NCBI RefSeq assembly: GCF_017968885.1
Contig: NZ_CP072913.1
Coordinates: 6,488,501-6,552,500 of the forward strand
Length of the DNA stretch: 64,000 bases
Origin: Pseudomonas sp. Tri1
Lineage (GTDB): Bacteria > Pseudomonadota > Gammaproteobacteria > Pseudomonadales > Pseudomonadaceae
Direction of reading: 5' to 3'
Position 1 is the stretch's first letter. Each line of letters opens with the position of its first letter. A program made the position numbers and the translations under genes. Under the pieces are notes generated by a model. That model worked only from the letters and a program-made list of their open reading frames with translations, was not told where the DNA came from and did no database searches. Positions 28,086-37,300 of this stretch are shown here, in pieces.

Positions 28086-28985
28086 TCACGCGCGAGATGG
28101 GACAGGCTTTTTTCTGCCCAGGCGGATCAGCTCATTGGAGAAACACAACCCAACGATGATCAGCAGCGCTCCCGGATACAGGCTTTCGCGGGGCACTTCA
28201 TTGAGCACTACAAACGCCAGCAGCGCGGCGAAAAGCGGCTCGGTCAGCTCCAAGGCTTGCACCTGGGATGGCTTGAGGTACTCGATTGCCTTGGTGGTGC
28301 AGAAAAAGCCGAGGATGGTCGGCAGCGCAGCCAACCCCAGCAGTGCGGCAATTGCCAAGGGCGACAGTTCACCGATGACGAAGCCGTCGGCCGAAGCCGG
28401 CATAAGCAAGTACAGGCTGCCGAAGAACAGCAACTGACGAGTAAAGTGCAGCCCACCGGACACCCCCATCCCCTTCATGGCTACCGAAAACGCCCCGTAG
28501 CCGCAGCCCGCCATGGAAGCGAGTGCAACGCCTTGGAGCGTGAAGCCCTGTCGCAGGTCGGCGCCGAAGATCACCGCGATTCCGGCGATAGCCAGAGCGG
28601 CACCCACGGTGGCGTTCGCGGTGATCGCATCCTTGAGAAATATGCGTGCGAGCACAATCGAGGAGATGGAAGCACTGGCCATCAGCATCACCACTACGCC
28701 CGCCGCGGCGTAATGCCGATAGGCAGCCGTTTCGAAGTGGAACAGCACAAAGATACCGAGAAACGCGCAGATCGCCGCCTGGGTCCATTTGGCCGTCGTT
28801 GTCGGGCGCTTGAGAAATAGCAGCAAGGCTGAGAGCAGCACACAACCCAGGACCGTCTTTATGACGGCGACACTGCTGGCAGTGAAACCATTACTCATGA
28901 GCACTTTACTGAGCACGCCTATCGTGGCGTTAAGCGCGGCGGCGGAGAGTGCAAAGATAACGCCTTTGCTGAAACTAGCTTGCAT
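28086..28985 (-). CDS. DMT superfamily (EamA) transporter
   Basis: A 299-residue inner-membrane protein with about ten helices and two EamA repeats (first half ending near GASLASMAGCGYG-type glycine-rich helix; second with GLAALPTILGFFCTTKAIEYLKPSQVQALELTEPL split across helices). The second-repeat end motif, conserved in drug/metabolite exporters, is clear. The substrate is unknown. It is convergent with the lipoprotein gene with only 48 bases between them. Confidence 0.86.
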   Translation of the reverse strand: MQASFSKGVIFALSAAALNATIGVLSKVLMSNGFTASSVAVIKTVLGCVLLSALLLFLKRPTTTAKWTQAAICAFLGIFVLFHFETAAYRHYAAAGVVVMLMASASISSIVLARIFLKDAITANATVGAALAIAGIAVIFGADLRQGFTLQGVALASMAGCGYGAFSVAMKGMGVSGGLHFTRQLLFFGSLYLLMPASADGFVIGELSPLAIAALLGLAALPTILGFFCTTKAIEYLKPSQVQALELTEPLFAALLAFVVLNEVPRESLYPGALLIIVGLCFSNELIRLGRKKPVPSRA

Positions 28986-29279
28986 TGATGACGGTCCCTG
29001 TCGCTGTTAGGTAGGCTCGAACGGATTGACTGAAGCGGTTGCGGGTGGCCTGCACATCGCTCTTGGCTTGGGCAAGCGTCGGACAATGCTCCGCGAGCTC
29101 GATGAAGCAAGTCAAGACCGGAAGGTGCTGAGCTACGGTAAGAGCCAAACAGGAAACCCCATCGTCAGGCACACGCCGAGCAGGCTCTGCCTGAACGAAC
29201 AAGCCCGCTTGCCACAGGACTCGGCGTTTGGCTCTCCGGCAATGAGTGAGCCTTTGCCTAAAGACCCGTTGATGCCGGG
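28986..29279. other. Intergenic region without a supportable gene
   Basis: These 294 bases between the DMT transporter start and the reductase gene end contain only short frames in several phases without ribosome-binding sites or recognisable domains. No hairpin terminator or REP unit is evident. Confidence 0.4.
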
Positions 29280-30137
29280 TCAGCAGCGCCCTTCCAGAAT
29301 CGCTGCATACCCCTCACGAAAACTCGGATACCGCGGCGTCCAGCCCAAGGCCTTGGCCCGGGCATTGCTGCAGCGTTTACTGCCGGCGCGGCGTACGCTG
29401 GCGTTTTCAGCCCATTGGGTGACGCCCATGTATTCACGCAACCAGCCCACCACCTCGGCCAGCGCGGCGGGGGCATCGTCGACGCCGATGTAGCAGTCTT
29501 CCAGGGTTTTGCCCTGGCGATCGGCGTCCAACAGGAACGCCAGCAGGCCCGCCGCATCGTCGGCATGGATGCGGTTGGCGTACAGGGGTGGGTCTTCCAC
29601 CACGCTATAGCCCTGGCGCACCTGGCTCAACAGCCACTCACGACCCGGGCCATAGATGCCGGTCAGGCGCACGCGGCTGGCCGGGATGCCGCTGTCCAGC
29701 GCCACTTGTTCGGCCTCGAGCATCAGCCGACCGGAGTAACCGCTGGCCTCGGTGACCGAGGTTTCATCGACCCACTCACCCTTCTGCTGGCCATAGACAC
29801 TGCTGCTGGACACAAAAAGCAGACGCTTGGGCCGCTGGCCGTGCTGCTTCAACCAACCCAACACATGCTGCAACCCTTCGATGTACGCCGCGCGATAGCC
29901 TGCTTCGTCATGCTCGGTGGCGGCGGCGCTGTACACCAGGTAATCCAGCGCTCCGGTGGGCCATTCGACAGGACACTGCTCGCTGAACAAATCCCCAGCC
30001 ACCCCGACAACCCCGGCCGGCAGGTGCGAAATCGTACGGCGCAAGCCATGGACCAGCCAATTTTCGGCCACTAACCGGCTGGCCAGGCGACCGCCGATAT
30101 CACCGCAGCCGGCGATCAAAACAGAAGGCGCGGACAT
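29280..30137 (-). CDS. NAD(P)-dependent SDR-type oxidoreductase (YeeZ-like)
   Basis: A 285-residue atypical short-chain dehydrogenase/epimerase-like protein. The N-terminal Rossmann motif is VLIAGCGDIGGRLASRLV (GxGxxG near residue 10). FVSSSSVYG with the downstream SGRLMLEAEQ resembles the YeeZ/WcaG-type extended SDR family, and RLTGIYGPGREWLL follows. No classical YxxxK pair is obvious. The ATG at 30137 has AGGAG five bases upstream, with MSAPSVLIAG as a natural N-terminus. It is divergent from exbB. Substrate unknown. Confidence 0.85.
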   Translation of the reverse strand: MSAPSVLIAGCGDIGGRLASRLVAENWLVHGLRRTISHLPAGVVGVAGDLFSEQCPVEWPTGALDYLVYSAAATEHDEAGYRAAYIEGLQHVLGWLKQHGQRPKRLLFVSSSSVYGQQKGEWVDETSVTEASGYSGRLMLEAEQVALDSGIPASRVRLTGIYGPGREWLLSQVRQGYSVVEDPPLYANRIHADDAAGLLAFLLDADRQGKTLEDCYIGVDDAPAALAEVVGWLREYMGVTQWAENASVRRAGSKRCSNARAKALGWTPRYPSFREGYAAILEGRC

Positions 30138-30204
30138 CAAAAACTCCTCTGGCAAAGCCCCAGACTAGCCTCCGTAGAGGATGAGCGGCTAGCCATGCGA
30201 CAAA

Positions 30205-30225
30205 AAAAGTAACTGTATTACTTTT
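30205..30225. promoter_or_regulatory. Perfect inverted repeat upstream of exbB
   Basis: AAAAGTAA (30205-30212), a five-base centre CTGTA, then TTACTTTT (30218-30225), lies between the divergent reductase and exbB genes. An AATAAT at 30245-30250 could be the exbB -10. I do not see a good match to the 19-base Fur consensus, although iron control of TonB systems is common. Confidence 0.4.
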
Positions 30226-30325
30226 GTTAACAAGAATTACTTGCAATAATGCCCACCACTTTTGTTCTCGGCCCCACGAGGCCTGGAAGAACATCAACCT
30301 TCTTTTCCTCTCAGGTCCGGCCAGC

Positions 30326-31306
30326 ATGAAACGCTCAATATCCCTCGCTTCGCCAACCAACCGACCTCGCGCCTGGAGCGCTGTGGCAGCCCTGCTGCTG
30401 AGCCTGCTACTGGCGCCCGCCGCCGCGTTCGCCGATGCTCAGGCGCCAGCCACCAATCCGGCTACCGCACCCGCATCTGCCCAGGCACCCGCCGACGCCA
30501 GTGCTCCCGTAGCGACGCCGGTGGCCACCGAGCCGGCCCAAGCCGTCGAGGCTAGCGCCGCCGATGCCCCCGAAGTGCTCGAAGCCGATAACTCCCTGGG
30601 CATGGCCCACGATCTGTCACCTTGGGGCATGTACAAGAACGCCGACATCATCGTGAAGATCGTGATGATCGGCCTGGCCATCGCCTCGATCATCACCTGG
30701 ACTATCTGGATCGCCAAGGGCTTCGAGCTGTTGGGTGCCAAGCGTCGCTTGCGTGGCGAAATCGCCGCCCTGAAAAAGGCCACCACCCTCAAGGAAGCCA
30801 GCGCCAGCGCTGCTAAGGAAGGCACCCTGGCCAACCTGTTGGTGCATGACGCGCTCGAAGAGATGCGCCTGTCGGCCAACAGCCGCGAGAAGGAAGGCAT
30901 CAAGGAACGCGTGAGCTTCCGCCTCGAACGCTTGGTGGCCGCCTGTGGCCGCAACATGAGCAGCGGCACCGGCGTGCTCGCCACCATCGGTTCCACTGCG
31001 CCGTTCGTCGGCCTGTTCGGCACCGTGTGGGGCATCATGAACAGCTTCATCGGCATCGCCAAGACCCAGACCACCAACCTCGCCGTCGTCGCTCCCGGCA
31101 TCGCCGAAGCCCTGCTGGCGACCGCGCTCGGCCTGGTCGCGGCCATCCCGGCCGTGGTCATCTACAACGTCTTCGCCCGCTCCATTGCCGGTTACAAGGC
31201 CCAGGTCTCCGACGCCTCGGCCGAAGTCCTGCTGCTGGTCAGCCGCGACCTCGACCACCTGCCGCCCGAGCGCGGCTCGCAACCGCACATGGTGAAAGTG
31301 GGGTAA
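30326..31306 (+). CDS. exbB: TonB-system proton channel subunit ExbB
   Basis: A 326-residue inner-membrane protein that with ExbD uses the proton motive force to energise TonB. A signal-like segment (RAWSAVAALLLSLLLAPAAAFA) and an Ala/Pro-rich periplasmic extension of about 70 residues precede the conserved MotA/ExbB core. The core includes IVMIGLAIASIITWTIWIAKG, SSGTGVLATIGSTAPFVGLF and PGIAEALLATALGLVAAIPA. The long N-terminal extension is normal for Pseudomonas ExbB. The ATG at 30326 is chosen over upstream codons because the signal segment then fits. exbD follows after six bases. Confidence 0.95.
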   Translation: MKRSISLASPTNRPRAWSAVAALLLSLLLAPAAAFADAQAPATNPATAPASAQAPADASAPVATPVATEPAQAVEASAADAPEVLEADNSLGMAHDLSPWGMYKNADIIVKIVMIGLAIASIITWTIWIAKGFELLGAKRRLRGEIAALKKATTLKEASASAAKEGTLANLLVHDALEEMRLSANSREKEGIKERVSFRLERLVAACGRNMSSGTGVLATIGSTAPFVGLFGTVWGIMNSFIGIAKTQTTNLAVVAPGIAEALLATALGLVAAIPAVVIYNVFARSIAGYKAQVSDASAEVLLLVSRDLDHLPPERGSQPHMVKVG

Positions 31307-31312
31307 TCGGCC

Positions 31313-31741
31313 ATGGGCCTGCATTTGAAAGAAGGCGCAGACGACGATCTGGCCGAGAACCACGAAATCAACGTCACGCCCTTCATCGACGTGATGCTGG
31401 TGCTGCTGATCATCTTCATGGTCGCCGCCCCGCTCGCCACCGTGGACATCAAGGTTGACCTCCCCGCCTCGACGGCCAAGCCCTCGCCGCGGCCGGAGAA
31501 ACCGGTGTTCCTGAGCGTCAAGGCCGACCAGCGCCTGTTCCTCGGCGAAGACGAGGTCAAGACCGAAAGCCTCGGTGCGACCCTCGATGCCAAGACCCAG
31601 GGCAAGAAGGACACGACGATCTTCTTCCAGGCCGACAAAGGCGTGGATTACGGCGACCTCATGAACGTGATGGACGCCCTGCGCGCCGCCGGTTACTTGA
31701 AGGTCGGCCTGGTCGGACTCGAGACGGCGCCCAAGAAATGA
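31313..31741 (+). CDS. exbD: TonB-system proton channel subunit ExbD
   Basis: A 142-residue protein with one membrane helix (INVTPFIDVMLVLLIIFMVA) carrying the proton-translocating aspartate in PFIDVMLVLL, followed by the periplasmic domain. It forms the ExbB5-ExbD2 motor driving TonB. Its stop overlaps the tonB start in ATGA, indicating translational coupling. Confidence 0.96.
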   Translation: MGLHLKEGADDDLAENHEINVTPFIDVMLVLLIIFMVAAPLATVDIKVDLPASTAKPSPRPEKPVFLSVKADQRLFLGEDEVKTESLGATLDAKTQGKKDTTIFFQADKGVDYGDLMNVMDALRAAGYLKVGLVGLETAPKK

Positions 31742-32493
31742 TCACGACGCGCCAAAAGCTGACGCGTTACAGCGGTAGCCTGGCCGTGGTGCTGGGCGTG
31801 CACGCGCTTGCCATCGCGCTGGCGCTGAACTGGACGTCCCGCCCACCCATCGAGTTGCCCCCCCAGGCGATGATGGTCGAGCTGGCGCCAGTGCCCGCCC
31901 CGCCGCCACCCGCACCGCCGAAAGTCGTCATGCCGCCGCAACCGCCGGAGCCGGTCGAAGAATTGCCGCTGCCTAAACTGGCCGAAGCACCGAAAGCCGA
32001 GATTGCCGTGCCCAAACCGGTCAAGCCCAAGCCGAAGCCTCAACCGCCCAAGCCCAAGCCGGTGGAGAAAAAACCGGAGCCGCCCAAGGAAGTCCCGTCG
32101 CAGCAGAAGCCCAGCGACACTCCGCCCACCCCGGCACCGACCGAGAAATCCGCGCAACCGGCCCCCGGCCCATCGCCCGCGCAATCGGCTGCCAAGGCCA
32201 ATTGGCAAGGCACGCTGCTGGCGCACCTGGGCAAGTACAAAAAGTACCCACCCAGGGCCCAGCAGATGAACAAGGAAGGCACCAACCGCCTGCGTTTCGT
32301 GGTGGATGCCGAAGGTAATGTGTTGTCATTCGAATTGGTGGGCAGTTCCGGCACGGACTCTCTGGACCGTGCCACCCTGGAAATGATCCGTCGTGCCCAG
32401 CCGCTGCCCAAGCCGCCGGCCGAGCTGTTGACCAACGGCACCGTCGAACTGACAGCGCCGTTTGTGTACTCCATCGACAAGCGTCGGCGCTGA
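31738..32493 (+). CDS. tonB: Energy transducer TonB
   Basis: A 251-residue protein. One N-terminal membrane helix (about residues 14-32, VVLGVHALAIALALNW, with the functional Ser-His type pair partly kept as SGSLAVVLGVH) is followed by a proline/lysine-rich rigid spacer from about 45 to 145. The C-terminal domain contains YPPRAQQMNKEG and RLRFVVDAEGNVLSFELV, which contacts TonB boxes of outer-membrane receptors. It completes exbB-exbD-tonB and is followed by a terminator. Confidence 0.95.
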   Translation: MITTRQKLTRYSGSLAVVLGVHALAIALALNWTSRPPIELPPQAMMVELAPVPAPPPPAPPKVVMPPQPPEPVEELPLPKLAEAPKAEIAVPKPVKPKPKPQPPKPKPVEKKPEPPKEVPSQQKPSDTPPTPAPTEKSAQPAPGPSPAQSAAKANWQGTLLAHLGKYKKYPPRAQQMNKEGTNRLRFVVDAEGNVLSFELVGSSGTDSLDRATLEMIRRAQPLPKPPAELLTNGTVELTAPFVYSIDKRRR

Positions 32494-32517
32494 TCCCTCG
32501 TCACAATGATTAGAACC

Positions 32518-32550
32518 GACCAAAAGGCATCGAAAGATGCCTTTTCCATA
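32518..32550 (+). terminator. Rho-independent terminator after tonB
   Basis: AAAAGGCATC / GATGCCTTTT stem with a GAAA tetraloop and a T-run, 30 bases after the tonB stop. Confidence 0.92.
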
Positions 32551-32664
32551 TCCGGCAACCACCCAACAGGCATTGGACAGTGTCATACCCCGCCTCCAGT
32601 CTGATAACGTGCGTCTATCGATTGCAGCCGGTATGCTTGGCTCGCAACTTCATGGACGCTTGCT

Positions 32665-33585
32665 ATGACCCTCACAGAATTACGCTACATCGTCACCCTC
32701 GCCCAAGAGCAGCATTTCGGCCACGCGGCCGAACGTTGCCATGTCAGCCAGCCGACACTGTCGGTGGGTGTGAAAAAGCTTGAAGACGAGCTCGGTGTGC
32801 TGATTTTCGAGCGCAGCAAAAGCGCCGTGCGCCTTACCCCCGTCGGCGAAGGCATCGTGGCCCAGGCACAAAAAGTACTGGAACAGGCCCAAGGCATCCG
32901 CGAACTGGCCCAGGCCGGCAAGAACCAACTGACCGCCCCGCTGAAAGTCGGCGCGATCTACACCGTTGGCCCCTACCTGTTCCCACACCTGATTCCGCAA
33001 CTGCACCGGGTTGCCCCGCAGATGCCGTTGTACATCGAAGAAAACTTCACCCATGTGCTGCGTGACAAACTGCGCAACGGCGAACTGGACGCGATCATCA
33101 TCGCCCTGCCGTTCAACGAAGCCGACGTCCTGACCCTGCCGCTCTATGACGAGCCGTTCTACGTCCTGATGCCGGCCCAGCACCCCTGGACCCAGAAAAA
33201 AACCATCGACGCCGCTCTGCTCAACGACAAGAGCCTGCTGCTGCTCGGTGAAGGCCATTGCTTCCGCGACCAGGTGCTCGAAGCCTGCCCGACCCTGACC
33301 AAAGGTGGCGAAGGCGCCAAGCACACCACGGTGGAATCCAGCTCCCTGGAAACCATCCGCCACATGGTCGCCTCGGGCCTGGGCATTTCGATCCTGCCGC
33401 TGTCGGCGGTGGACAGCCATCACTACGCTCCCGGCGTGATCGAAGTCCGCCCGCTGACAGCACCCGTACCGTTTCGCACCGTCGCCATCGCCTGGCGCGC
33501 CAGCTTCCCGCGGCCCAAGGCCATCGAGATCCTCGCTGACTCGATCCGCCTGTGTTCCGTGGCCAAGCCGCCCACAACCAAGTAA
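32665..33585 (+). CDS. oxyR: Hydrogen-peroxide-responsive LysR regulator OxyR
   Basis: A 306-residue LysR-type activator. The N-terminal winged helix has TLTELRYIVTLAQEQHFGHA and HVSQPTLSVGVKKLE. The redox cysteines are Cys199 and Cys208 (GEGHCFRDQVLEAC), at the same numbering as E. coli OxyR, so the peroxide-sensing disulfide switch is intact. It controls catalase, alkyl hydroperoxide reductase and related genes. The adjacent recG (nine bases downstream) is the conserved Pseudomonas arrangement. Confidence 0.96.
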   Translation: MTLTELRYIVTLAQEQHFGHAAERCHVSQPTLSVGVKKLEDELGVLIFERSKSAVRLTPVGEGIVAQAQKVLEQAQGIRELAQAGKNQLTAPLKVGAIYTVGPYLFPHLIPQLHRVAPQMPLYIEENFTHVLRDKLRNGELDAIIIALPFNEADVLTLPLYDEPFYVLMPAQHPWTQKKTIDAALLNDKSLLLLGEGHCFRDQVLEACPTLTKGGEGAKHTTVESSSLETIRHMVASGLGISILPLSAVDSHHYAPGVIEVRPLTAPVPFRTVAIAWRASFPRPKAIEILADSIRLCSVAKPPTTK

Positions 33586-33594
33586 GCCGTCGCC

Positions 33595-35670
33595 ATGACT
33601 GAGCTGTCGAAAGTGCCGGTCACGGCACTCAAGGGTGTCGGTGAAGCCATGGCCGAGAAACTGGCCAAGGTCGGCCTGGAAAACCTCCAGGACGTGCTGT
33701 TCCACCTGCCGCTGCGTTACCAGGACCGCACCCGTGTGGTGCCCATTGGCCATTTGCGCCCCGGGCAGGACGCCGTGATCGAAGGCACCGTCAGCGGCGC
33801 CGACGTGGTCATGGGCCGGCGCCGCAGCCTGGTGGTGCGCCTGCAGGACGGCACTGGCGGGCTCAGCTTGCGCTTCTATCACTTCAGCAACGCTCAAAAG
33901 GAAGGCCTCAAGCGTGGCACCCGCGTGCGCTGCTACGGCGAGGCCCGTCCCGGTGCCTCGGGACTGGAAATCTATCATCCGGAATACCGCGCCATCACCG
34001 GCGACGAGCCGCCGCCCGTGGATGAAACCCTGACCCCGGTCTATCCGCTCACCGAAGGTCTGACCCAACAACGCCTGCGCCAGCTCTGCCAGCAAACCCT
34101 GACTCTGCTCGGCCCCAGCAGCCTGCCCGATTGGCTGCCCACGGAACTGGCCCGGGACTATCAACTGGCGCCGTTGGCCGATGCAATCCGCTACCTGCAC
34201 CACCCACCCGCCGATGCCGATGTCGACGAACTCGCCCTCGGCCATCACTGGGCACAGCACCGCCTGGCTTTCGAAGAACTGCTGACCCACCAGCTGTCGC
34301 AGCAACGCCTGCGCGAAAGCCTGCGCTCCCTACGCGCCCCTGCCATGCCCAAGGCCCGGGATCTACCGGCCCGCTACCTGGCCAACCTCGGTTTCACCCC
34401 CACGGGCGCCCAGCAGCGGGTCGGCAATGAAATCGCCTACGACCTGAGCCAGCCTGAACCGATGCTGCGGCTGATCCAGGGCGACGTGGGTGCCGGCAAG
34501 ACCGTGGTTGCCGCCCTTGCCGCACTCCAAGCTCTGGAAGCGGGTTATCAAGTGGCGTTGATGGCGCCCACCGAGATTCTCGCCGAACAACATTTCATCA
34601 CCTTCCAGCGCTGGCTCGAACCCTTGGGCATCGAAGTCGCCTGGCTGGCCGGCAAGCTCAAGGGCAAGAATCGCGCAGCCGCCCTGGCACAGATCGCCGA
34701 AGGCGCACCGATGGTGGTGGGCACCCATGCCTTGTTCCAGGACGAAGTGCAGTTCAAGAACCTGGCGTTGGTGATCATCGACGAACAGCACCGCTTCGGT
34801 GTACAGCAACGCCTGGCCCTGCGGCAGAAAGGCGTGGGCGGGCGGATGTGTCCGCATCAGTTGATCATGACCGCGACCCCGATCCCGCGGACCCTGGCCA
34901 TGAGCGCCTACGCCGACCTCGACACCTCGATCCTCGACGAACTGCCGCCGGGCCGTACGCCGGTCAATACCGTGCTGGTCACCGATACCCGGCGGGTCGA
35001 AGTGATCGAGCGCGTGCGCAGCGCCTGTGCCGAAGGGCGCCAGGCCTACTGGGTGTGCACGCTGATCGAGGAATCGGAAGAGCTGACCTGCCAGGCCGCT
35101 GAAACCACCTATGAAGACCTCACCGCCGCCCTCGGCGAGCTGAAGGTCGGGCTGATCCATGGCCGCATGAAACCCGCCGAGAAAGCCGCCGTCATGGCTG
35201 AATTCAAGGCCGGCGCCCTGCAACTGCTGGTCGCCACCACAGTGATCGAGGTTGGTGTGGACGTGCCCAACGCCAGCCTGATGATCATCGAGAACCCCGA
35301 GCGCCTGGGCCTGGCGCAGTTGCACCAGTTGCGCGGCCGTGTCGGCCGGGGCAGTGCGGCCAGCCATTGCGTGCTGCTGTATCACCCGCCGCTGTCGCAG
35401 ATCGGTCGGCAGCGCCTGGGCATCATGCGCGAAACCAACGACGGCTTTGTCATCGCCGAAAAAGACCTCGAACTGCGCGGCCCCGGCGAAATGCTCGGCA
35501 CGCGCCAGACCGGTCTGCTTCAATTCAAGGTAGCCGACCTGATGCGCGACGCCGATCTGCTCCCCGCGGTACGCGACGCTGCCCAGGCTCTGCTGGAACG
35601 CTGGCCCGACCACGTCAGCCCGCTGCTGGATCGTTGGTTGCGTCATGGGCAGCAATATGGCCAAGTGTGA
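33595..35670 (+). CDS. recG: ATP-dependent DNA helicase RecG
   Basis: A 691-residue double-strand DNA translocase that remodels stalled replication forks. An N-terminal wedge/OB domain (FHLPLRYQDRTRV onward) is followed by helicase motifs: Walker A QGDVGAGKTVVA near residue 300, the DExH variant IIDEQHRFG, TATPIPRTL, and motif VI RLGLAQLHQLRGRVGRG. Length matches the family. It is likely co-transcribed with oxyR. Confidence 0.97.
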   Translation: MTELSKVPVTALKGVGEAMAEKLAKVGLENLQDVLFHLPLRYQDRTRVVPIGHLRPGQDAVIEGTVSGADVVMGRRRSLVVRLQDGTGGLSLRFYHFSNAQKEGLKRGTRVRCYGEARPGASGLEIYHPEYRAITGDEPPPVDETLTPVYPLTEGLTQQRLRQLCQQTLTLLGPSSLPDWLPTELARDYQLAPLADAIRYLHHPPADADVDELALGHHWAQHRLAFEELLTHQLSQQRLRESLRSLRAPAMPKARDLPARYLANLGFTPTGAQQRVGNEIAYDLSQPEPMLRLIQGDVGAGKTVVAALAALQALEAGYQVALMAPTEILAEQHFITFQRWLEPLGIEVAWLAGKLKGKNRAAALAQIAEGAPMVVGTHALFQDEVQFKNLALVIIDEQHRFGVQQRLALRQKGVGGRMCPHQLIMTATPIPRTLAMSAYADLDTSILDELPPGRTPVNTVLVTDTRRVEVIERVRSACAEGRQAYWVCTLIEESEELTCQAAETTYEDLTAALGELKVGLIHGRMKPAEKAAVMAEFKAGALQLLVATTVIEVGVDVPNASLMIIENPERLGLAQLHQLRGRVGRGSAASHCVLLYHPPLSQIGRQRLGIMRETNDGFVIAEKDLELRGPGEMLGTRQTGLLQFKVADLMRDADLLPAVRDAAQALLERWPDHVSPLLDRWLRHGQQYGQV

Positions 35671-35748
35671 GCACGCTCTCAGTTTCTGGACGCACCTGCC
35701 CGGCAAGCTGGTTATACTGCTCAACTTGTAGGAAAACGGATACAAACC

Positions 35749-37149
35749 ATGACTGAAGCTGCCCTCGTCCCAGAACCTCCGCATGCTCCGTCTGTTATTC
35801 GGCTGCTGCTTGAAAAGCTGGGTATCGCCTTTGACGAAGTCGTCGAGCGACCGGGCCTGAACCCTGCCCGCAAAGTGCAGGCCGTTCTGTTGCACGATGC
35901 CGTCGGCGCACTCATGGTGCTGTTTCCACAAAGCCAATTGCTGGACCTCAACCGCCTGGCCGAACTCACCGGTCGCAAGCTCACGGCGGTGCCGACCGAA
36001 CGCCTGGAACGCATGCTCGGCAAACACAGCCTGAGCTTGCTGCCCGGCCTGCCAGCGCTGACCAGTTCCCCCTGCCTGTACGAAGAAAGCCTGCTGCGCG
36101 AACCGAAGCTGTTGATCAATTCGGGGGAGCCGGGCCTGCTGCTGGAAGTCACCAGCGAAGCGTTCAAGACCATGCTCACCAAGGCCAGCGCCGCGACATT
36201 CGGCGAAGCCGTGAGCAACATCACCCCCAACCTGGACCGCCCGCACGACGACCGCGCGGAAATCACCCAGGCCGTCCAGGCGTTTACCGCGCGGCGTATC
36301 CAGCAACGCCTGGAAGAAACCATCGAGATCCCACCGCTGGCCGAAACCGCGCAAAAAATCATCAAGCTGCGGGTCGACCCTGACGCGACCATCGACGACA
36401 TCACCGGCGTCGTGGAAACCGACCCGGCCCTGGCCGCGCAAGTAGTGAGCTGGGCCGCATCGCCGTACTACGCCTCGCCAGGCAAGATTCGTTCAGTGGA
36501 AGATGCCATCGTCCGCGTCCTGGGCTTCGACCTGGTGATCAACCTGGCGCTGGGCCTGGCCCTGGGCAAGACCTTGAGCCTGCCCAAGGACCACCCGCAA
36601 CACACCACGCCGTACTGGCACCAATCGATCTACACCGCCGCCGTCATCGAAGGCCTGACCCGCGCCATGCCGCGCGCCCAGCGCCCGGAAGGTGGCCTGA
36701 CCTACCTGTCCGGCCTGCTGCACAACTTCGGCTACCTGTTGCTGGCCCACGTGTTCCCGCCGCACTTCTCATTGATCTGCCGGCACCTGGAGGTCAACCC
36801 GCACCTGTGCCACAGCTACGTGGAACAGCACCTGCTGGGCATCAGCCGCGAACAGATCGGCGCCTGGCTGATGCGCTACTGGGACATGCCCGACGAACTG
36901 GCCACCGCCCTGCGCTTCCAGCACGACCCGCACTACGACGGCGAGTACGCCGCCTACCCGAACCTGGTCTGCCTGGCCGTACGCCTGCTGCGCTCGCGGG
37001 GTATCGGCTCCGGCCCAGACGAGGAAATCCCCGATGCACTGCTCGAACGCGTAGGCCTGTCTCGGGACAAGGTCAACGACGTAGTCAGCAAAGTGCTTGA
37101 GGCGGAAGTGCTGCTGCGGGAACTGGCTTCGCAGTTCAGCCACGGCTGA
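35749..37149 (+). CDS. YbaK/aminoacyl-tRNA deacylase plus HDOD domain protein
   Basis: A 466-residue two-domain protein. Residues about 10-155 resemble a YbaK/ProX aminoacyl-tRNA deacylase-like domain (VVLLHDAVGALMVLFP-type core, then LAELTGRKLTAVP). Residues about 190-390 form an HDOD domain (LPPL-like IPPLAETAQKIIKLR, DPALAAQVVSWA, VEDAIVRVLGFDLVINLALG, LSGLLHNFGYLLLAHVFP). HDOD proteins are signalling scaffolds lacking phosphodiesterase activity. The fusion is known in Pseudomonas but its role is not established. It begins 79 bases after recG. Confidence 0.85.
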   Translation: MTEAALVPEPPHAPSVIRLLLEKLGIAFDEVVERPGLNPARKVQAVLLHDAVGALMVLFPQSQLLDLNRLAELTGRKLTAVPTERLERMLGKHSLSLLPGLPALTSSPCLYEESLLREPKLLINSGEPGLLLEVTSEAFKTMLTKASAATFGEAVSNITPNLDRPHDDRAEITQAVQAFTARRIQQRLEETIEIPPLAETAQKIIKLRVDPDATIDDITGVVETDPALAAQVVSWAASPYYASPGKIRSVEDAIVRVLGFDLVINLALGLALGKTLSLPKDHPQHTTPYWHQSIYTAAVIEGLTRAMPRAQRPEGGLTYLSGLLHNFGYLLLAHVFPPHFSLICRHLEVNPHLCHSYVEQHLLGISREQIGAWLMRYWDMPDELATALRFQHDPHYDGEYAAYPNLVCLAVRLLRSRGIGSGPDEEIPDALLERVGLSRDKVNDVVSKVLEAEVLLRELASQFSHG

Positions 37150-37167
37150 ACAGGCTCGCCCGGTCAT

Positions 37168-37284
37168 TGATCGTTCCCACGCTCTGCGTGGGAATGCATC
37201 CCGTGACGCTCTGCGTCACATCCCGGAAGCGGAACGCGGAGCGTCCCTGGCGACATTCCCACGCAGAGCGTGGGAATGATCGAA
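37168..37284. repeat. Palindromic intergenic repeat, second family
   Basis: TCGTTCCCACGCTCTGCGTG near 37172 recurs in reverse complement near 37255-37281 (CACGCAGAGCGTGGGAATGA). Further small palindromes (GTGACGCTCTGCGTCAC) lie between. This is a different repeat family from the REP cores elsewhere in the window and fills the gap after the HDOD gene. Confidence 0.85.
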
Positions 37285-37300
37285 CAGTGATCCGCTTGAC

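Noticed and set aside
28975..29202. A 75-residue leftward frame between the DMT transporter and reductase genes
   Set aside because: No ribosome-binding site, no recognisable motif and overlap with the transporter start; insufficient evidence for a gene.
30225..30256. AT-rich stretch before exbB as a Fur box
   Set aside because: Base-by-base comparison with the 19-base Fur consensus gives a poor match in all registers tried.
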